Assembly (NCBI GenBank): GCA_024226735.1
Contig: JAAELL010000079.1
Location: 1 to 64,000, forward strand
Source: a bacterium
Lineage (GTDB): Bacteria > Planctomycetota > UBA1135 > GCA-002686595
DNA length: 64,000 nucleotides
Direction of reading: 5' to 3'
The notes below the pieces were generated by a model, which worked only from the letters and a program-made list of their open reading frames with translations, searched no databases and had not been told where the DNA came from. The position numbers were made by a program, and so were the translations under genes. Shown here piece after piece: positions 8,793 to 17,107 of this stretch (positions are counted from its first letter, which is position 1; every line of letters begins with the position of its first letter).

Positions 8793-9071
8793 TCAGGAGA
8801 GACCGAACTCGACGAGCTGACCGAGAACGCGAGTCGTGAAGTCACGCAGGAGCTGCAGCGCCGGCGCCAGGAGCAGCAACGTCACGACCATGACGGCGAG
8901 CATCTTGGGGACGAGCGTCATCGTCTGTTCCTGGATCGACGTCAGGGCTTGGAAGAGGCTGACCGTGACACCGACGAAGAGGCCGACGATCAAGATCGGT
9001 CCGGCGATGATGATGGTCGTCACCAGGAGGTCGCGCGCCATGTCGACGATCGTGAGGTCGATTTCACCCAT
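8793..9071 (-). CDS. fliQ: Flagellar export gate protein FliQ
   Basis: 92 aa, two transmembrane helices forming a hairpin (about 15-40 and 52-77) joined by the conserved SLFQALTSIQEQTMTLVPKM loop. The size and motif are standard for FliQ, four copies of which wrap around the FliP/FliR core. It sits 14 nt after fliP. Confidence 0.96.
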   Translation of the reverse strand: MGEIDLTIVDMARDLLVTTIIIAGPILIVGLFVGVTVSLFQALTSIQEQTMTLVPKMLAVMVVTLLLLAPALQLLRDFTTRVLGQLVEFGLS

Positions 9072-9085
9072 CGTGGTTTCCAGCT

Positions 9086-9859
9086 TCAGACGGAGATGAA
9101 CGACGTCACGATCGACTCGGCGATCAGGTGCCAGCCATCGACCAGTACGAAGATCAGCACTTTGATCGGCGTCGAGATCATCACGGGCGGCAGCATGAAC
9201 ATGCCCATCGAGAGCAGAACGCTCGAGACGACGAGGTCGATGACCAGGAACGGCAGGAACAACAGGAAACCCATCTGGAACGCCGTCTTGAGCTCCGAGA
9301 GGACAAATGCAGGAACGACGACCTGCAGCGGCAGCTTCTGCGCGGCCGCGGTCTCGTCGCCCTCGCTCTCGAGCGGATCGGGCTGCACCTCGGCCATCTC
9401 GGCCATCTCGGCGAAGAGCGCCAGCTCGCTCTCGCGCGTGTTCGCGACGAGAAATCCCGAGAGCTCGTTCCAGGCAGCGGCGGCTGCTTCGCCGGCCGTG
9501 ACCTCACCAGTGTCGTAGGGGACCCAGGCCTCGGCGTGCACGCGCTTGCCGACCGGCGCCATGACGAAGATCGTCAGGAACAGCGCCAGCCCGATCACGA
9601 CCGGGTTCGGCGGTAGCTCGTTGACCGAGAGCGCCCTGCGCACGAAGGACAGCACGATGACGATGCGCGTGAAGCTCGTGATCGTGATGAGCGCCGCGGG
9701 CAGAAGCGACAGAACCGTCAGGAGGAGCGCGATCTCGACCGCGGTCGACAAGCGGCTCGGCGCTTGGGTCGCAGCCTCTTGCGCGAGGGCGGGATCCGCG
9801 CCCGCCCCGCCCACGAGTGTGGCGGCGCAAACGACGAGCCAGAAGGCGCGACGCGTCAC
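9086..9859 (-). CDS. fliP: Flagellar export gate protein FliP
   Basis: 257 aa. A cleavable N-terminal signal (ending near ADPALAQ) is usual in FliP. Core motifs include SFTRIVIVLSFVRRAL, ELPPNPVVIGLALFLTIFVM and the C-terminal ELKTAFQMGFLLFLPFLVID with MGMFMLPP. Five copies form the export pore. Its start overlaps the fliO stop by 4 nt. The periplasmic insertion around 130-175 is acidic and somewhat longer than in E. coli. Confidence 0.97.
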   Translation of the reverse strand: MTRRAFWLVVCAATLVGGAGADPALAQEAATQAPSRLSTAVEIALLLTVLSLLPAALITITSFTRIVIVLSFVRRALSVNELPPNPVVIGLALFLTIFVMAPVGKRVHAEAWVPYDTGEVTAGEAAAAAWNELSGFLVANTRESELALFAEMAEMAEVQPDPLESEGDETAAAQKLPLQVVVPAFVLSELKTAFQMGFLLFLPFLVIDLVVSSVLLSMGMFMLPPVMISTPIKVLIFVLVDGWHLIAESIVTSFISV

Positions 9860-10311
9860 GCTCGCGGCTCCACGGCGGCTTCTACGCTCTCGCGCCGGCG
9901 CGTCCGGCGTGGCAGGCTCGAGCCGAGGCGCTCGCGGGCCACATCGAACAGGCGCAGGAACTCCTGATCGGGTTCGTCGCCTTCCTCGTCCTCGGTGTGG
10001 GCCGGGTCGATCTCGGCGATCAGCGCCACTTCACGCTCACCGACGCCCAGCGCGAACGTGCGGTCGTAGCAGCGCACGACCGAGAGCTGTCGCTTGCCGC
10101 CCAGCGGCAGGACGTCGATCACAGCCAGGTGGCGGCGGGCCGCCCGTGCCCGCGTCGTGCCGCGCACGAGACGCGGCAGAGCGATGGCGATCGCGACGAT
10201 CGCGGCGACCAGGATGCCCACGACGATCATGTAGCGCGACAGATCGGGACCGGCCGTACCGCCAAAGCCGCGGTCGTCGAGAAGTAGGGCGAAAAGGGAA
10301 CTCGTGTGCAT
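9856..10311 (-). CDS. fliO: FliO-like export gate assembly protein
   Basis: 151 aa. A single membrane helix (about 27-48) is followed by a basic stop-transfer stretch and a small beta-rich cytoplasmic domain containing LAVIDVLPLGGKRQLSVVRC, the typical FliO pattern. FliO is a chaperone for FliP oligomerisation. It is the first gene of the leftward export operon. A Shine-Dalgarno GGAGG lies 8 nt upstream of its ATG, and a perfect sigma-54 promoter lies at 10339-10355. Confidence 0.85.
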   Translation of the reverse strand: MHTSSLFALLLDDRGFGGTAGPDLSRYMIVVGILVAAIVAIAIALPRLVRGTTRARAARRHLAVIDVLPLGGKRQLSVVRCYDRTFALGVGEREVALIAEIDPAHTEDEEGDEPDQEFLRLFDVARERLGSSLPRRTRRRESVEAAVEPRA

Positions 10312-10338
10312 GACGAACCTCCGTCGGGTTCGCCATAG

Positions 10339-10355
10339 AGCAAGGGCCGTGCCAA
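10339..10355 (-). promoter_or_regulatory. Sigma-54 promoter for the fliO-led operon
   Basis: Read on the minus strand: TTGGCACGGCCCTTGCT, a match to the sigma-54 consensus TGGCAC-N5-TTGCW with the required GG-N10-GC spacing. The expected transcription start falls near 10330, which leaves room for the GGAGG ribosome site before the fliO ATG at 10311. A pair of palindromic activator sites lies about 60-85 bp upstream. Confidence 0.88.
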
Positions 10356-10408
10356 AGCCTCGGAGGCCCCTACAGCGCAGACAGAGCGATCAGCCCCGCG
10401 ATCCAGGG

Positions 10409-10444
10409 TGTCGAGAAACTCGACAGGTGCCGTCTTTCACGACA
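10409..10444. promoter_or_regulatory. Paired enhancer-type sites for a sigma-54 activator
   Basis: Site 1 (10409-10425) is the perfect palindrome TGTCGAGAAACTCGACA. Site 2 (10428-10444) reads TGTCGTGAAAGACGGCA on the minus strand and matches the same pattern TGTCG-N7-CG(A/G)CA. Site starts are 19 bp apart. The same pair with the same spacing occurs at 16963-16998 upstream of the other sigma-54 promoter. They probably bind one of the two sigma-54 response regulators encoded at 15579 and 23431. Confidence 0.72.
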
Positions 10445-10478
10445 ACCTGGCACCACTGCTGATGCCGCGGGAGAAGGC

Positions 10479-10865
10479 TCAGCCGCGGACGTCGCAGGAG
10501 CTTCCGGTCTTGCCGGATGCGCGTTGCGAGTCGACTCGGCTGCGGGCCTGGCGTGCCTGCTGAAGCCTCTCGAGCAACCGCTCCTTGTCGCGCGACGCAG
10601 CGACGGTCAGCAGCGCGTTGAGCCGCATCAGCTCCTCGAGGGACCGCACGAGCCGCGGCCGCTCGGACGCGTCGATACGACCCTCCAAGAGCTGGAGATC
10701 GCCGAGCTCATCAAATCCGCGCCGCACCTGCGCGAAGTTCTCGCGCAGCCGCTCGTCCTCCGGCGCTCCCCCATCGAGTGCGCCCAGGCACGCACGCATC
10801 CGCGCGGCGAGCTCGTCCAGGGCCGCGAACACGGAAGCGAACTCTGCGTCCCGCGCCGGCATCAC
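10479..10865 (-). CDS. FliT-like flagellar chaperone candidate
   Basis: 128 aa, almost entirely helical, with two long amphipathic helices and no membrane segment. Its start overlaps the fliS stop by 4 nt. The order fliD-fliS-(this gene) is exactly where fliT, the FliD chaperone, normally lies. Sequence identity to FliT is not obvious and FlgN is an alternative. The basic, serine-rich C-terminal tail (RVDSQRASGKTGSS) is unusual for both. Confidence 0.55.
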   Translation of the reverse strand: MMPARDAEFASVFAALDELAARMRACLGALDGGAPEDERLRENFAQVRRGFDELGDLQLLEGRIDASERPRLVRSLEELMRLNALLTVAASRDKERLLERLQQARQARSRVDSQRASGKTGSSCDVRG

Positions 10866-11257
10866 ACCCCGTCCGCCGTCCGCGTCATGTCGATCTCGAC
10901 CTGGCGCCAGGCGCTGAGCAGCGTGACCAGCACGTCTCGCGCACCGACCAGGGGCTCGGTGCTGCGGTCGAGCGACGCGCGCCCGATCTCGGTCTCGCAG
11001 AACAAGTAGAGCGCCTCGAGGTTGCCCGTGACCTCGGTCTCCGCCGAGTGATCGATCGCCAGGCGCAGTTCGGAGACGATCGCGTCAGTGCGATGCAGGA
11101 GGTTGACGAACTCGGACTTGGGGTCGCTCGGGTCCTCCTTGGCGGCGCGGTCGAGGAACCGTATGGCCCCTTCGAACAGCATGCGTACGATCTTGATCGG
11201 CGGTGCATTCTCGATCGAAGAACTGCGGTAGGCCTGAGCGGCGGCTTGAACGTCCAT
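10862..11257 (-). CDS. fliS: Flagellin chaperone FliS
   Basis: 131 aa, all-alpha. Family features are AAQAYRSSSIENAPPIKIVRMLFEGAIRFLDRA at the N-terminus and NLEALYLFCETEIGRAS in the middle. FliS binds the C-terminal D0 helix of flagellin in the cytoplasm and delivers it to FlhA. It follows fliD after 28 nt and overlaps the FliT-like gene. Confidence 0.95.
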   Translation of the reverse strand: MDVQAAAQAYRSSSIENAPPIKIVRMLFEGAIRFLDRAAKEDPSDPKSEFVNLLHRTDAIVSELRLAIDHSAETEVTGNLEALYLFCETEIGRASLDRSTEPLVGARDVLVTLLSAWRQVEIDMTRTADGV

Positions 11258-11285
11258 GTTTCGTCGTCTAGCGGAGCGTCAATGT

Positions 11286-12812
11286 CTACTGGGGCGACAA
11301 TCCGGCGAGTACGCTCGAGAGCGCCGCGCCTTGGGCGTTGAGCCCTCCCATGAGCTCCTCGAGCCGTGCGAAGCGCAGGATCAAGGACTCTTCGAAGCCT
11401 TCGAGTCGGCGCTCCATCGCCTCGATGCGATCGTCGAAGTCGGAAATGCGGCCACGGATCGCGTCTTCGCTCGATTCGAAAATGCCCGGCACCGACCCGG
11501 TCGCCGTCGGAATGTCCTTCAGCATGCGGTCGATGCTGCGCATGAGCGTCGCGGCCAGGCCGGAGTCGGCCGTGGTGTCGATGAACTGACCCGGATCGCC
11601 ATCGGGCACTCCGCCGTTGTCGAACCCGTCGCTGTCGACGAACAGGTCGGCGATGGCATCGATGTTCTCGCTCAGCTTCTCGTCGAAGACGGTGTCGTCG
11701 ATCGTCAGCGTCCCATCGTTGCTCTGGCTGATTCCGATCAAGGAAAGCGTCGAGAAGCCTTCCGTGTCGGCCTGCACGACACCGATGTCTACGTTGAAAA
11801 TCGACGAGGAGATCTCGGACTTGACGCGGCGCAGGATGTTGTCGCCGAAGAGCTCGGCCACGGTGCCGTTGCCGTCCTCGTCATCGGACGGCGTGTAGGT
11901 GCTCTGGCGGTTGATGAAGTCGACGACTCCGTTGTAGGCGTCGACGAACTCGTCGATGTTGGCGCGCAGCGCCTCGCGGTCCGCTTCGATCGTAAACGAC
12001 ACCTCACCGCCCGCGGCGGCATCGGTGGTCGAGAGCAGATCGATCGAGACGCCTTCGATCACGTCGCTAAAGTCGTTGTTCGTGCGTTCGACCCGCAGGC
12101 CGTCGATGATGGCGACCGCGTTCGCGCCGACCGTGATGTTGTTCGCGCTCTGCGAGTTGCCGGCCCCGTCGGGCCCGGTCGGGTCGATCGTCAGCCCGCT
12201 GACTGTGTTCACGATGCTGCCGATGCGCGAATCGGCGCCGCTCTCGATCGAAGCGAGCACGAGCTGGTAGCTAGGGCTCGACTCCGTACCCGTGTTGACG
12301 ACCGAAGCCGTCACCGCCTCGCCGGCCTCGCCGTTGATCAGGGCGGCGATGTCGTTGAGGCTCGAGGCTGCGGGGTCGACTCCGACCGTGTATGCGGCCG
12401 AGCCGACGGTGAACTTGATCTCCTCGCCAGCGCCGGAGGCCAGCGCCGTGGTCGGGTCGGCGACGCCGTCGAACGCCCAACGGTCGATCGAGGCGAGGCT
12501 GTCGACGTCGATCGTGTGGCTTCCGGCGGGCGCGCTGGAGGTGGCGCTGATCGCGGCAAAGCCCTCCTCGCTCAACCCGACGCTGTAGTCGAAGAAGCTC
12601 GAGGACGACGAGAGCGTGTCCGCGGAGCTCTGCAGCGCCTCGACGAGGCTCTTGAAGTTCCCCAGCACGTCGAGCCGGCTCTGCTCCTCTTCCTTGCGAG
12701 CCTCCAGTAGCCCGATCGGGATGCGCTCGAGCGAGACGAGCTGAGCGACGATCGCCTGGGTGTCCAGGCCGCTCGCGAGTCCGCTGAATGAGATTCCGTT
12801 GCCGTTGGTCAT
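11286..12812 (-). CDS. fliD: Flagellar filament cap protein FliD (HAP2)
   Basis: 508 aa. The N-terminal ISFSGLASGLDTQAIVAQLVSLER is the HAP2 signature, and the C-terminal ERRLEGFEESLILRFARLEELMGGLNAQGAAL matches the helical D0 end. The central domains are Thr/Ser/Asp-rich and variable, as usual. It caps the growing filament and promotes flagellin folding. A GGGAGA ribosome site precedes the ATG. It opens the fliD-fliS-fliT-like transcript. No convincing sigma-28 promoter was found just upstream. Confidence 0.95.
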   Translation of the reverse strand: MTNGNGISFSGLASGLDTQAIVAQLVSLERIPIGLLEARKEEEQSRLDVLGNFKSLVEALQSSADTLSSSSSFFDYSVGLSEEGFAAISATSSAPAGSHTIDVDSLASIDRWAFDGVADPTTALASGAGEEIKFTVGSAAYTVGVDPAASSLNDIAALINGEAGEAVTASVVNTGTESSPSYQLVLASIESGADSRIGSIVNTVSGLTIDPTGPDGAGNSQSANNITVGANAVAIIDGLRVERTNNDFSDVIEGVSIDLLSTTDAAAGGEVSFTIEADREALRANIDEFVDAYNGVVDFINRQSTYTPSDDEDGNGTVAELFGDNILRRVKSEISSSIFNVDIGVVQADTEGFSTLSLIGISQSNDGTLTIDDTVFDEKLSENIDAIADLFVDSDGFDNGGVPDGDPGQFIDTTADSGLAATLMRSIDRMLKDIPTATGSVPGIFESSEDAIRGRISDFDDRIEAMERRLEGFEESLILRFARLEELMGGLNAQGAALSSVLAGLSPQ

Positions 12813-13046
12813 GGTGTCTCCCGCTCGCCCACCGCTTGGGCGGCCAGGCTTCCGAGTGAGTTATCGGAAGGATGCGGCACTGCGTGAGAGTTAAACAGCT
12901 TCCTCAATGACGCGCTGGGAATGGCGGATCGGTCTCGCTGCGGAACATGTTTCCGATACGCTGCGCAAGTTCTTCCGGGCAGCTGCGCCCCGCGCTCCCC
13001 ACCGACTGGCGCCGCGTGGAAGATCTTTCGCTACCAAACGAAAAGG
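12813..13046. other. Intergenic region upstream of fliD and downstream of flagellin
   Basis: No gene seen. On the minus strand it should hold the fliD promoter. A TCCGATAA element resembling a sigma-28 -10 box (12861-12868) lacks a -35 partner at the right distance. A terminator for the flagellin gene follows at 13047. Confidence 0.5.
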
Positions 13047-13072
13047 AGGGGGCTCTGATGACAGAGCCCCCT
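13047..13072 (-). terminator. Rho-independent terminator of flagellin gene 1
   Basis: An 11-bp stem (AGGGGGCTCTG paired with CAGAGCCCCCT, loop ATGA) lies directly after the flagellin stop. On the minus strand it is followed by a T-rich CCTTTTCG run. Confidence 0.85.
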
Positions 13073-13094
13073 CGCCTCCCGATGTCGATCGAGC

Positions 13095-13910
13095 CTAGCC
13101 GAGCAGGCTCAAGGCGAGCTGCGGCTGCGCGTTCGCCTGGGCGAGCACGGAGGTCGCGGCTTGCTGCAAGATCGCGTTCCGCGTCAGGTCCGCCGTCTCC
13201 GACGCGACGTCGACGTCGCGGATTCGGCTCTCGGCGGCTGACAAGTTCTCGCGCACGTTCAGCACGCTTCGCAGCGCACTCGTGAGCCGGTTCTGGTCGG
13301 CGCCGAGCTGACCGCGGCCCGTGTTGACGAGCACGATCCCCGCGTCGATGTCGGCCAGGGCCGCGATGGCATTCGTCTGCGTGTCGACGGCCGAGGTGTC
13401 CACGCCCAGCGTGGCCGACGTTGCGTCGACCTGGTTGACGGCGATGGTGTCGCCGCTGTCGATGCCCACCTGGATGTCGATCGTCGAGCTCGTGTTGAGC
13501 AGCGACACGCCGTTGAACTCCGTGTCGTCGGCGATCCGCTGGATCTCGGTGTCCAGCGACTGGAACTCGACGTCCAGGGTGGCGCGATCGTCCGTGCTGA
13601 GCGTGCCGTTGGCCGACTGGATCGCCAGCTCACGCATCCGCGAGAGGATGCTCGCCACTTCGTTGAGGGCGCCTTCGGCGGTTTGCGCCGCCGAAATGCC
13701 GTCTTGCGTGTTGCGGGCGGCAACTCCGTACGAACGGATCTCGGATCGCATGCGCTCGGAGATGCCGAGGCCTGCCGCGTCGTCCGCGGCGGTCGCGATT
13801 CGCAGACCTGACGACAGTCGCGCGTAGTTTCCTTGCAGGCGCGACGTCACATTGAACAAGTTCCTCTGCGCCGTCATGGACGCGACGTTGGTATTGACTC
13901 GAAGTCCCAT
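13095..13910 (-). CDS. fliC: Flagellin 1
   Basis: 271 aa, a short flagellin made of the D0/D1 core with a small variable middle. The N-terminus MGLRVNTNVASMTAQRNL and the C-terminal LAQANAQPQLALSLLG are the conserved helices that form the filament core and bind FliS. It shares the whole architecture with the second flagellin upstream, so the two are tandem duplicates. A purine-rich AAGGA lies about 14 nt before the ATG, a longer spacing than usual. No clear sigma-28 promoter was found. Confidence 0.96.
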   Translation of the reverse strand: MGLRVNTNVASMTAQRNLFNVTSRLQGNYARLSSGLRIATAADDAAGLGISERMRSEIRSYGVAARNTQDGISAAQTAEGALNEVASILSRMRELAIQSANGTLSTDDRATLDVEFQSLDTEIQRIADDTEFNGVSLLNTSSTIDIQVGIDSGDTIAVNQVDATSATLGVDTSAVDTQTNAIAALADIDAGIVLVNTGRGQLGADQNRLTSALRSVLNVRENLSAAESRIRDVDVASETADLTRNAILQQAATSVLAQANAQPQLALSLLG

Positions 13911-14336
13911 ATTCTAACTTTGATTCCTTGGATGAAATTGCGGACGGGAGGTGTTCCCTAAGTGCTTCCGGCTTCGGTACCTGTCCGAGGGGCACTACGC
14001 TGTCCGCGAACGGCGTGCGGGGCCTCGAACCCACGAATCCGACTCTCACCTAGGTGACGCGTCGACCCTCCGCCGCTCGGTCGACTCCGGAGGAGTCGTA
14101 CGGCACGTAACGAGCGGGGGGGCGCACGTCGAGTCGAAGAACGTTTTTGGCACGGCGTTCCTCGCCCAGGCGTGATTCTCGAAACCCATGGGACGGTGCG
14201 CGTCCCTGGGGCTTCCGGATTGCGGAAGGTGTTCTAGTTGTAAAGAGCTCTGTCGTCTGCGAGGTCGCGGATCGGGGGACCGCCACCCGGCGGCCCCCCA
14301 CTCAGCGATCGGCCCGTAACAGGCCGCTTTGCCTCA
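13911..14336. other. Intergenic region between the two flagellin genes
   Basis: About 426 bp with no gene supported. It contains a strong hairpin at 14274-14299 and a second imperfect one at 14185-14211 (GGGACG paired with CGTCCC plus outer CCC/GGG pairs). Both lie downstream of flagellin 2 on the minus strand. The rest should carry the flagellin 1 promoter, which I could not define. Confidence 0.6.
14274..14299 (-). terminator. GC-rich terminator hairpin after flagellin 2
   Basis: Stem GGGGG-CCGCC with loop ACCC and GGCGG-CCCCC, one internal mismatch, 38 nt after the flagellin 2 stop. No T-run follows on the minus strand, so termination may need a factor. Confidence 0.55.
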
Positions 14337-15158
14337 CTATCCTTGGAGCAGCGACAGTGCGATCTGGGGTTGCGTATTGGCTTGCTGCAAGACCGACACG
14401 GCGGCCTGCTGCATGATCGTGTTGCGCGTCAGATCAGCCGATTCCGCGGCGACGTCGACGTCGCGGATCCGGCTCTCTGCCGCCGAGAGATTCTCACGTG
14501 CGTTGAAGATGCTGCGCAGCGCACTCGCCAGTCGGTTCTGCGAAGCGCCCAAGTTGCCGCGCGCCGTATTCAGCGTGCCGATGGCAGCGTCGAGGACCGC
14601 GAGGCTGTCGACCGCACCGGTCACGTCGAGCACGTCGAGCAAGTCGACGCCTAGAGCGGTGGAAGTCGTGTCCTCGAGCGGGACGACGATTGTGTCTCCG
14701 CTCTCGAGGCCGACCTGCATCGTGACGCTGGCCAGCGATCCATCGAGCAGCGCGAGCCCGTTGAACTCCGTCTCGTCCGCCAAGCGGTCGACTTCCAAGG
14801 TCAGCTCCTGGAACTCGACGTCGAGCGTCCCGCGGTCGGCCAGCGAGAGCGTCCCGTTGGCCGACTGCATGCTGAGCTCGCGCATGCGGTTGAGGATGGA
14901 GTTCACCTCGTTCAAGGCACCTTCGGCAGTCTGCGTGAGCGAGATGCCGTCCTGTGCGTTCCGAGCGGCCACGCCGTAGGAGCGGATCAGGGAGCGCATG
15001 CGCTCCGAGATCGCCAGGCCGGCCGCATCGTCCGCTGCGTTCGCAATCCGCATTCCGGATGACAAGCGCTGGAAGTTGCCGTTGAGTCGAGTGGTAACGT
15101 TGTGCAAGTTACGCTGCGCCGTGAGTGACGCAATATTGGTATTGACGCGAAGACCCAT
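14337..15158 (-). CDS. fliC: Flagellin 2
   Basis: 273 aa from the ATG at 15158, chosen because an ideal AGGAGGT lies 6 nt upstream and the protein then begins MGLRVNTNIASLTAQRNL. A longer in-frame extension is arginine-rich and non-homologous. D0/D1 helices are present at both ends, with C-terminal LQQANTQPQIALSLLQG. It is closely similar to flagellin 1 over the ends and diverges in the middle. Two flagellins may be used in different filament zones or amounts. The much better ribosome site suggests this is the major one. Confidence 0.96.
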   Translation of the reverse strand: MGLRVNTNIASLTAQRNLHNVTTRLNGNFQRLSSGMRIANAADDAAGLAISERMRSLIRSYGVAARNAQDGISLTQTAEGALNEVNSILNRMRELSMQSANGTLSLADRGTLDVEFQELTLEVDRLADETEFNGLALLDGSLASVTMQVGLESGDTIVVPLEDTTSTALGVDLLDVLDVTGAVDSLAVLDAAIGTLNTARGNLGASQNRLASALRSIFNARENLSAAESRIRDVDVAAESADLTRNTIMQQAAVSVLQQANTQPQIALSLLQG

Positions 15159-15402
15159 TACGGGACCTCCTGCAAAGCGGTTTATTCGGTCGAAAGCTGA
15201 GTATTCGCCCGGGCCGGCCGATGACGGTCGGCGCCGCGCGAGTGCCAGTCCTGATACCGCTCGGCCGGAGCCGCTCGGTACCTCTTCGGGCACGGCGCTG
15301 TTCTCGGAGGGCACGCGCGAAGGATGAGCGGCGGAAGGATTTTTTCTCGTGCTGCCCGGCCATCGGAAGAATTTTCCGGCGTGGGTTCGGCGTGTCAGAG
15401 CA
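15159..15402. other. Upstream region of flagellin 2
   Basis: No gene seen. It should contain the flagellin 2 promoter on the minus strand. Only a degenerate ACCGAATAA near 15186 resembles a sigma-28 -10 box, and no matching -35 was found. Confidence 0.5.
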
Positions 15403-15569
15403 CTAGGAGTGGGCCATCGATGTCGAACCCGCAGGCGGCGCCGTCGCACGCGCAGGCGGCGTTGCCGCAGGCACCCAGTAGCGCAGCGACTACGGGGAAC
15501 CTACGGCGTCTTGCCTGCCCGCGCGACGCCACCACCTGCGGGTTCGACATCGATGGCCCACACTCCTAG
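15403..15569. repeat. Long inverted repeat between divergent flagellin and regulator genes
   Basis: The left arm (15403-15435) and right arm (15535-15569) are exact reverse complements over 33 nt, apart from a 2-nt insertion in the right arm. Both include the core CCATCGATGTCGAACCCGC on one strand or the other. Similarity continues inward for about 22 more nt at roughly three quarters identity, leaving a centre of about 55 nt. The right arm ends 9 nt before the ATG of the sigma-54 regulator. It could be an invertible segment, an attenuator hairpin, or a MITE-like element. No recombinase gene lies nearby. Confidence 0.85.
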
Positions 15570-15578
15570 GATCCTGCG

Positions 15579-16931
15579 ATGCCCGCCCGGATCCTGATCG
15601 CCGACGACGACGCGGGGGTGCGCGCCGGACTCGTTTGCGTGTGTCGGGCCGCGGGGCACGAGACGCTCGAGGCCCAAACGGGCCGTGAGGCGCTCGAGCT
15701 GTCGCGCGCGACGGATCCAGACCTCGTTCTGCTCGATCTCGACATGCCCGAGGGCGGCGGGCTGGACGTCCTCCCCGATCTCATCGGGCTCGAGCGGGCG
15801 CCGGCGGTCGTGATCCTGACCGGCTACGCGGACGTCGGCACCGCCGTGCGCGCGATGCAGATGGGAGCGGCAACCCTCCTGGAGAAGCCCGCTTCCCCCG
15901 AGGCACTGAGCGAGACCCTCAGCCGCGTGCTCGAGGCGCGCGGGACCCGCGTCGCGCACGACCGCATGCGGGACGAAGTCTCCGTCCTGCGCGCCGGACC
16001 CGTGATCGGCCGTTCCCGGGCGATCCACCGCGTCCTGGAACAGGTCGGGCGCGTCGCCTCGACGCCGCGTTCCACGGTTCTGATCACTGGCGAATCCGGG
16101 GTCGGCAAGGAGCTGGTCGCGCGCGCCGTGCACGAAAATTCTTCCCTGCGCGACGGCCCGTTCGTGGCTGTCAATTGCGCGGCACTCGCCGAGAGCCTCT
16201 TGGAAGCCGAGCTCTTCGGATACGAGGCTGGCGCCTTCACGGGTGGCAACCCGAAGGGACATGACGGGCTACTCGCGGCAGCGGAGGGCGGGACCCTGTT
16301 CCTGGACGAAGTCGGTGAGCTCGTCCCCCAGCTGCAGGCCAAACTCCTGCGCGTCCTCCAGGAACGCGTCTACCGGCGCGTCGGCGGCAACGAGGACCTC
16401 GAAATGGACGTCCGCATCGTCGCCTCGACGAATCGCGACCTGATGGCCATGGTCGAGGAGGGCGCCTTCCGTGAGGACCTCTTCTATCGCCTGAACGTCC
16501 TCTCAATCGTCGTCCCCCCGCTGCGCGAGCGCCCCGAGGACATCACTCCCATTTCGACCCACTTCCTCGCCCACTTCGGCTCCGAGCTCGGCCGCGACTT
16601 CACGGGCTTCTCCGAGGGCGCCCTCGAGCGCCTGCGCAGCCACGTCTGGCCGGGTAACGTCCGCGAGCTGCGCAACACGATCGAAAGGGCGGCGATCCTC
16701 GCCGACGAAGGCCAGATCCTGCCCGAACACCTCGGCCTCGCCCCATCGAGCCGCGCCGCGGAGCCCTCCGCCCAGACGGCTGTCGAGACTTTCGATCTGC
16801 GCTCGATGGAGGAGCTCGTGATCCGCCGCGCCCTCGAAGCCTGCGCGGGCAACCGCAGCCAGGCGGCCCGCAAGCTCGGCATCAACCGCACGACCCTCTA
16901 CAACAAGATCAAGGCCTACGGCCTGGAATAG
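15579..16931 (+). CDS. Sigma-54-dependent response regulator (FleR/FlrC type)
   Basis: 450 aa, NtrC architecture. The receiver domain (1-120) has the acidic pocket at DDD9-11, phospho-acceptor D53, T81 and K103. The AAA+ domain has Walker A GESGVGKE (171-178), GAFTG loop (218-222) contacting sigma-54, and Walker B GGTLFLDE (237-244). A Fis-type HTH follows at the C-terminus (NRSQAARKLGINRTTLYNKI). All residues needed for activity are present. It probably activates the two sigma-54 promoters seen at 10339 and 17108. It has no kinase directly beside it; a degenerate kinase and a functional PAS kinase lie in the following operon. A long inverted repeat sits immediately upstream of its start. Confidence 0.93.
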   Translation: MPARILIADDDAGVRAGLVCVCRAAGHETLEAQTGREALELSRATDPDLVLLDLDMPEGGGLDVLPDLIGLERAPAVVILTGYADVGTAVRAMQMGAATLLEKPASPEALSETLSRVLEARGTRVAHDRMRDEVSVLRAGPVIGRSRAIHRVLEQVGRVASTPRSTVLITGESGVGKELVARAVHENSSLRDGPFVAVNCAALAESLLEAELFGYEAGAFTGGNPKGHDGLLAAAEGGTLFLDEVGELVPQLQAKLLRVLQERVYRRVGGNEDLEMDVRIVASTNRDLMAMVEEGAFREDLFYRLNVLSIVVPPLRERPEDITPISTHFLAHFGSELGRDFTGFSEGALERLRSHVWPGNVRELRNTIERAAILADEGQILPEHLGLAPSSRAAEPSAQTAVETFDLRSMEELVIRRALEACAGNRSQAARKLGINRTTLYNKIKAYGLE

Positions 16932-16947
16932 AGGTGGGGCGCGTCGT

Positions 16948-16969
16948 CTCGACGGCTGAGGCCGTCGAG
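16948..16969 (+). terminator. Hairpin after the sigma-54 regulator gene
   Basis: A perfect 9-bp stem CTCGACGGC/GCCGTCGAG with a TGAG loop lies 17 nt after the stop codon. An A-rich rather than T-rich tract follows, so intrinsic termination is uncertain. Its 3' half overlaps the first activator palindrome. Confidence 0.5.
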
Positions 16970-16998
16970 AAAATCGACAGGTGTCGAAAAACGCGACC
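16963..16998. promoter_or_regulatory. Paired enhancer-type sites upstream of the second sigma-54 promoter
   Basis: Site A (16963-16979) CGTCGAGAAAATCGACA and site B (16982-16998) TGTCGAAAAACGCGACC match the palindrome TGTCGAGAAACTCGACA at 15/17 and 14/17 positions. Their starts are 19 bp apart, identical to the pair at 10409-10444. They lie about 110-150 bp before the promoter, typical for a sigma-54 activator. Confidence 0.72.
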
Positions 16999-17107
16999 CG
17001 GAACGATTGGCAAGTCCCGTTCTCGCACACCCGTGAGGCGAGAAATGCTTTCCGGATTCCTGCTCTGGGGCATCAAGCGATAAGGGCACCTCGTCCGAAA
17101 GGCTTGC

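Noticed and set aside
10447-10465. Second TGGCAC sequence (plus strand, CCTGGCACCACTGCTG) near the sigma-54 promoter
   Set aside because: The distance from GG to GC is wrong for sigma-54 and no rightward gene follows.
12861-12900. TCCGATAA and TTTAA upstream of fliD as a sigma-28 promoter
   Set aside because: The two boxes are 22 nt apart instead of about 15.
14149-14168. TTGGCACGGCGTTCCTCGC between the flagellin genes
   Set aside because: It lacks the TTGC element at -12 and points away from both flagellin genes.
15324-15569. Small plus-strand open frame over the inverted repeat (alanine/proline-rich peptide)
   Set aside because: It arises from the repeat arms, has no ribosome site and no family similarity.
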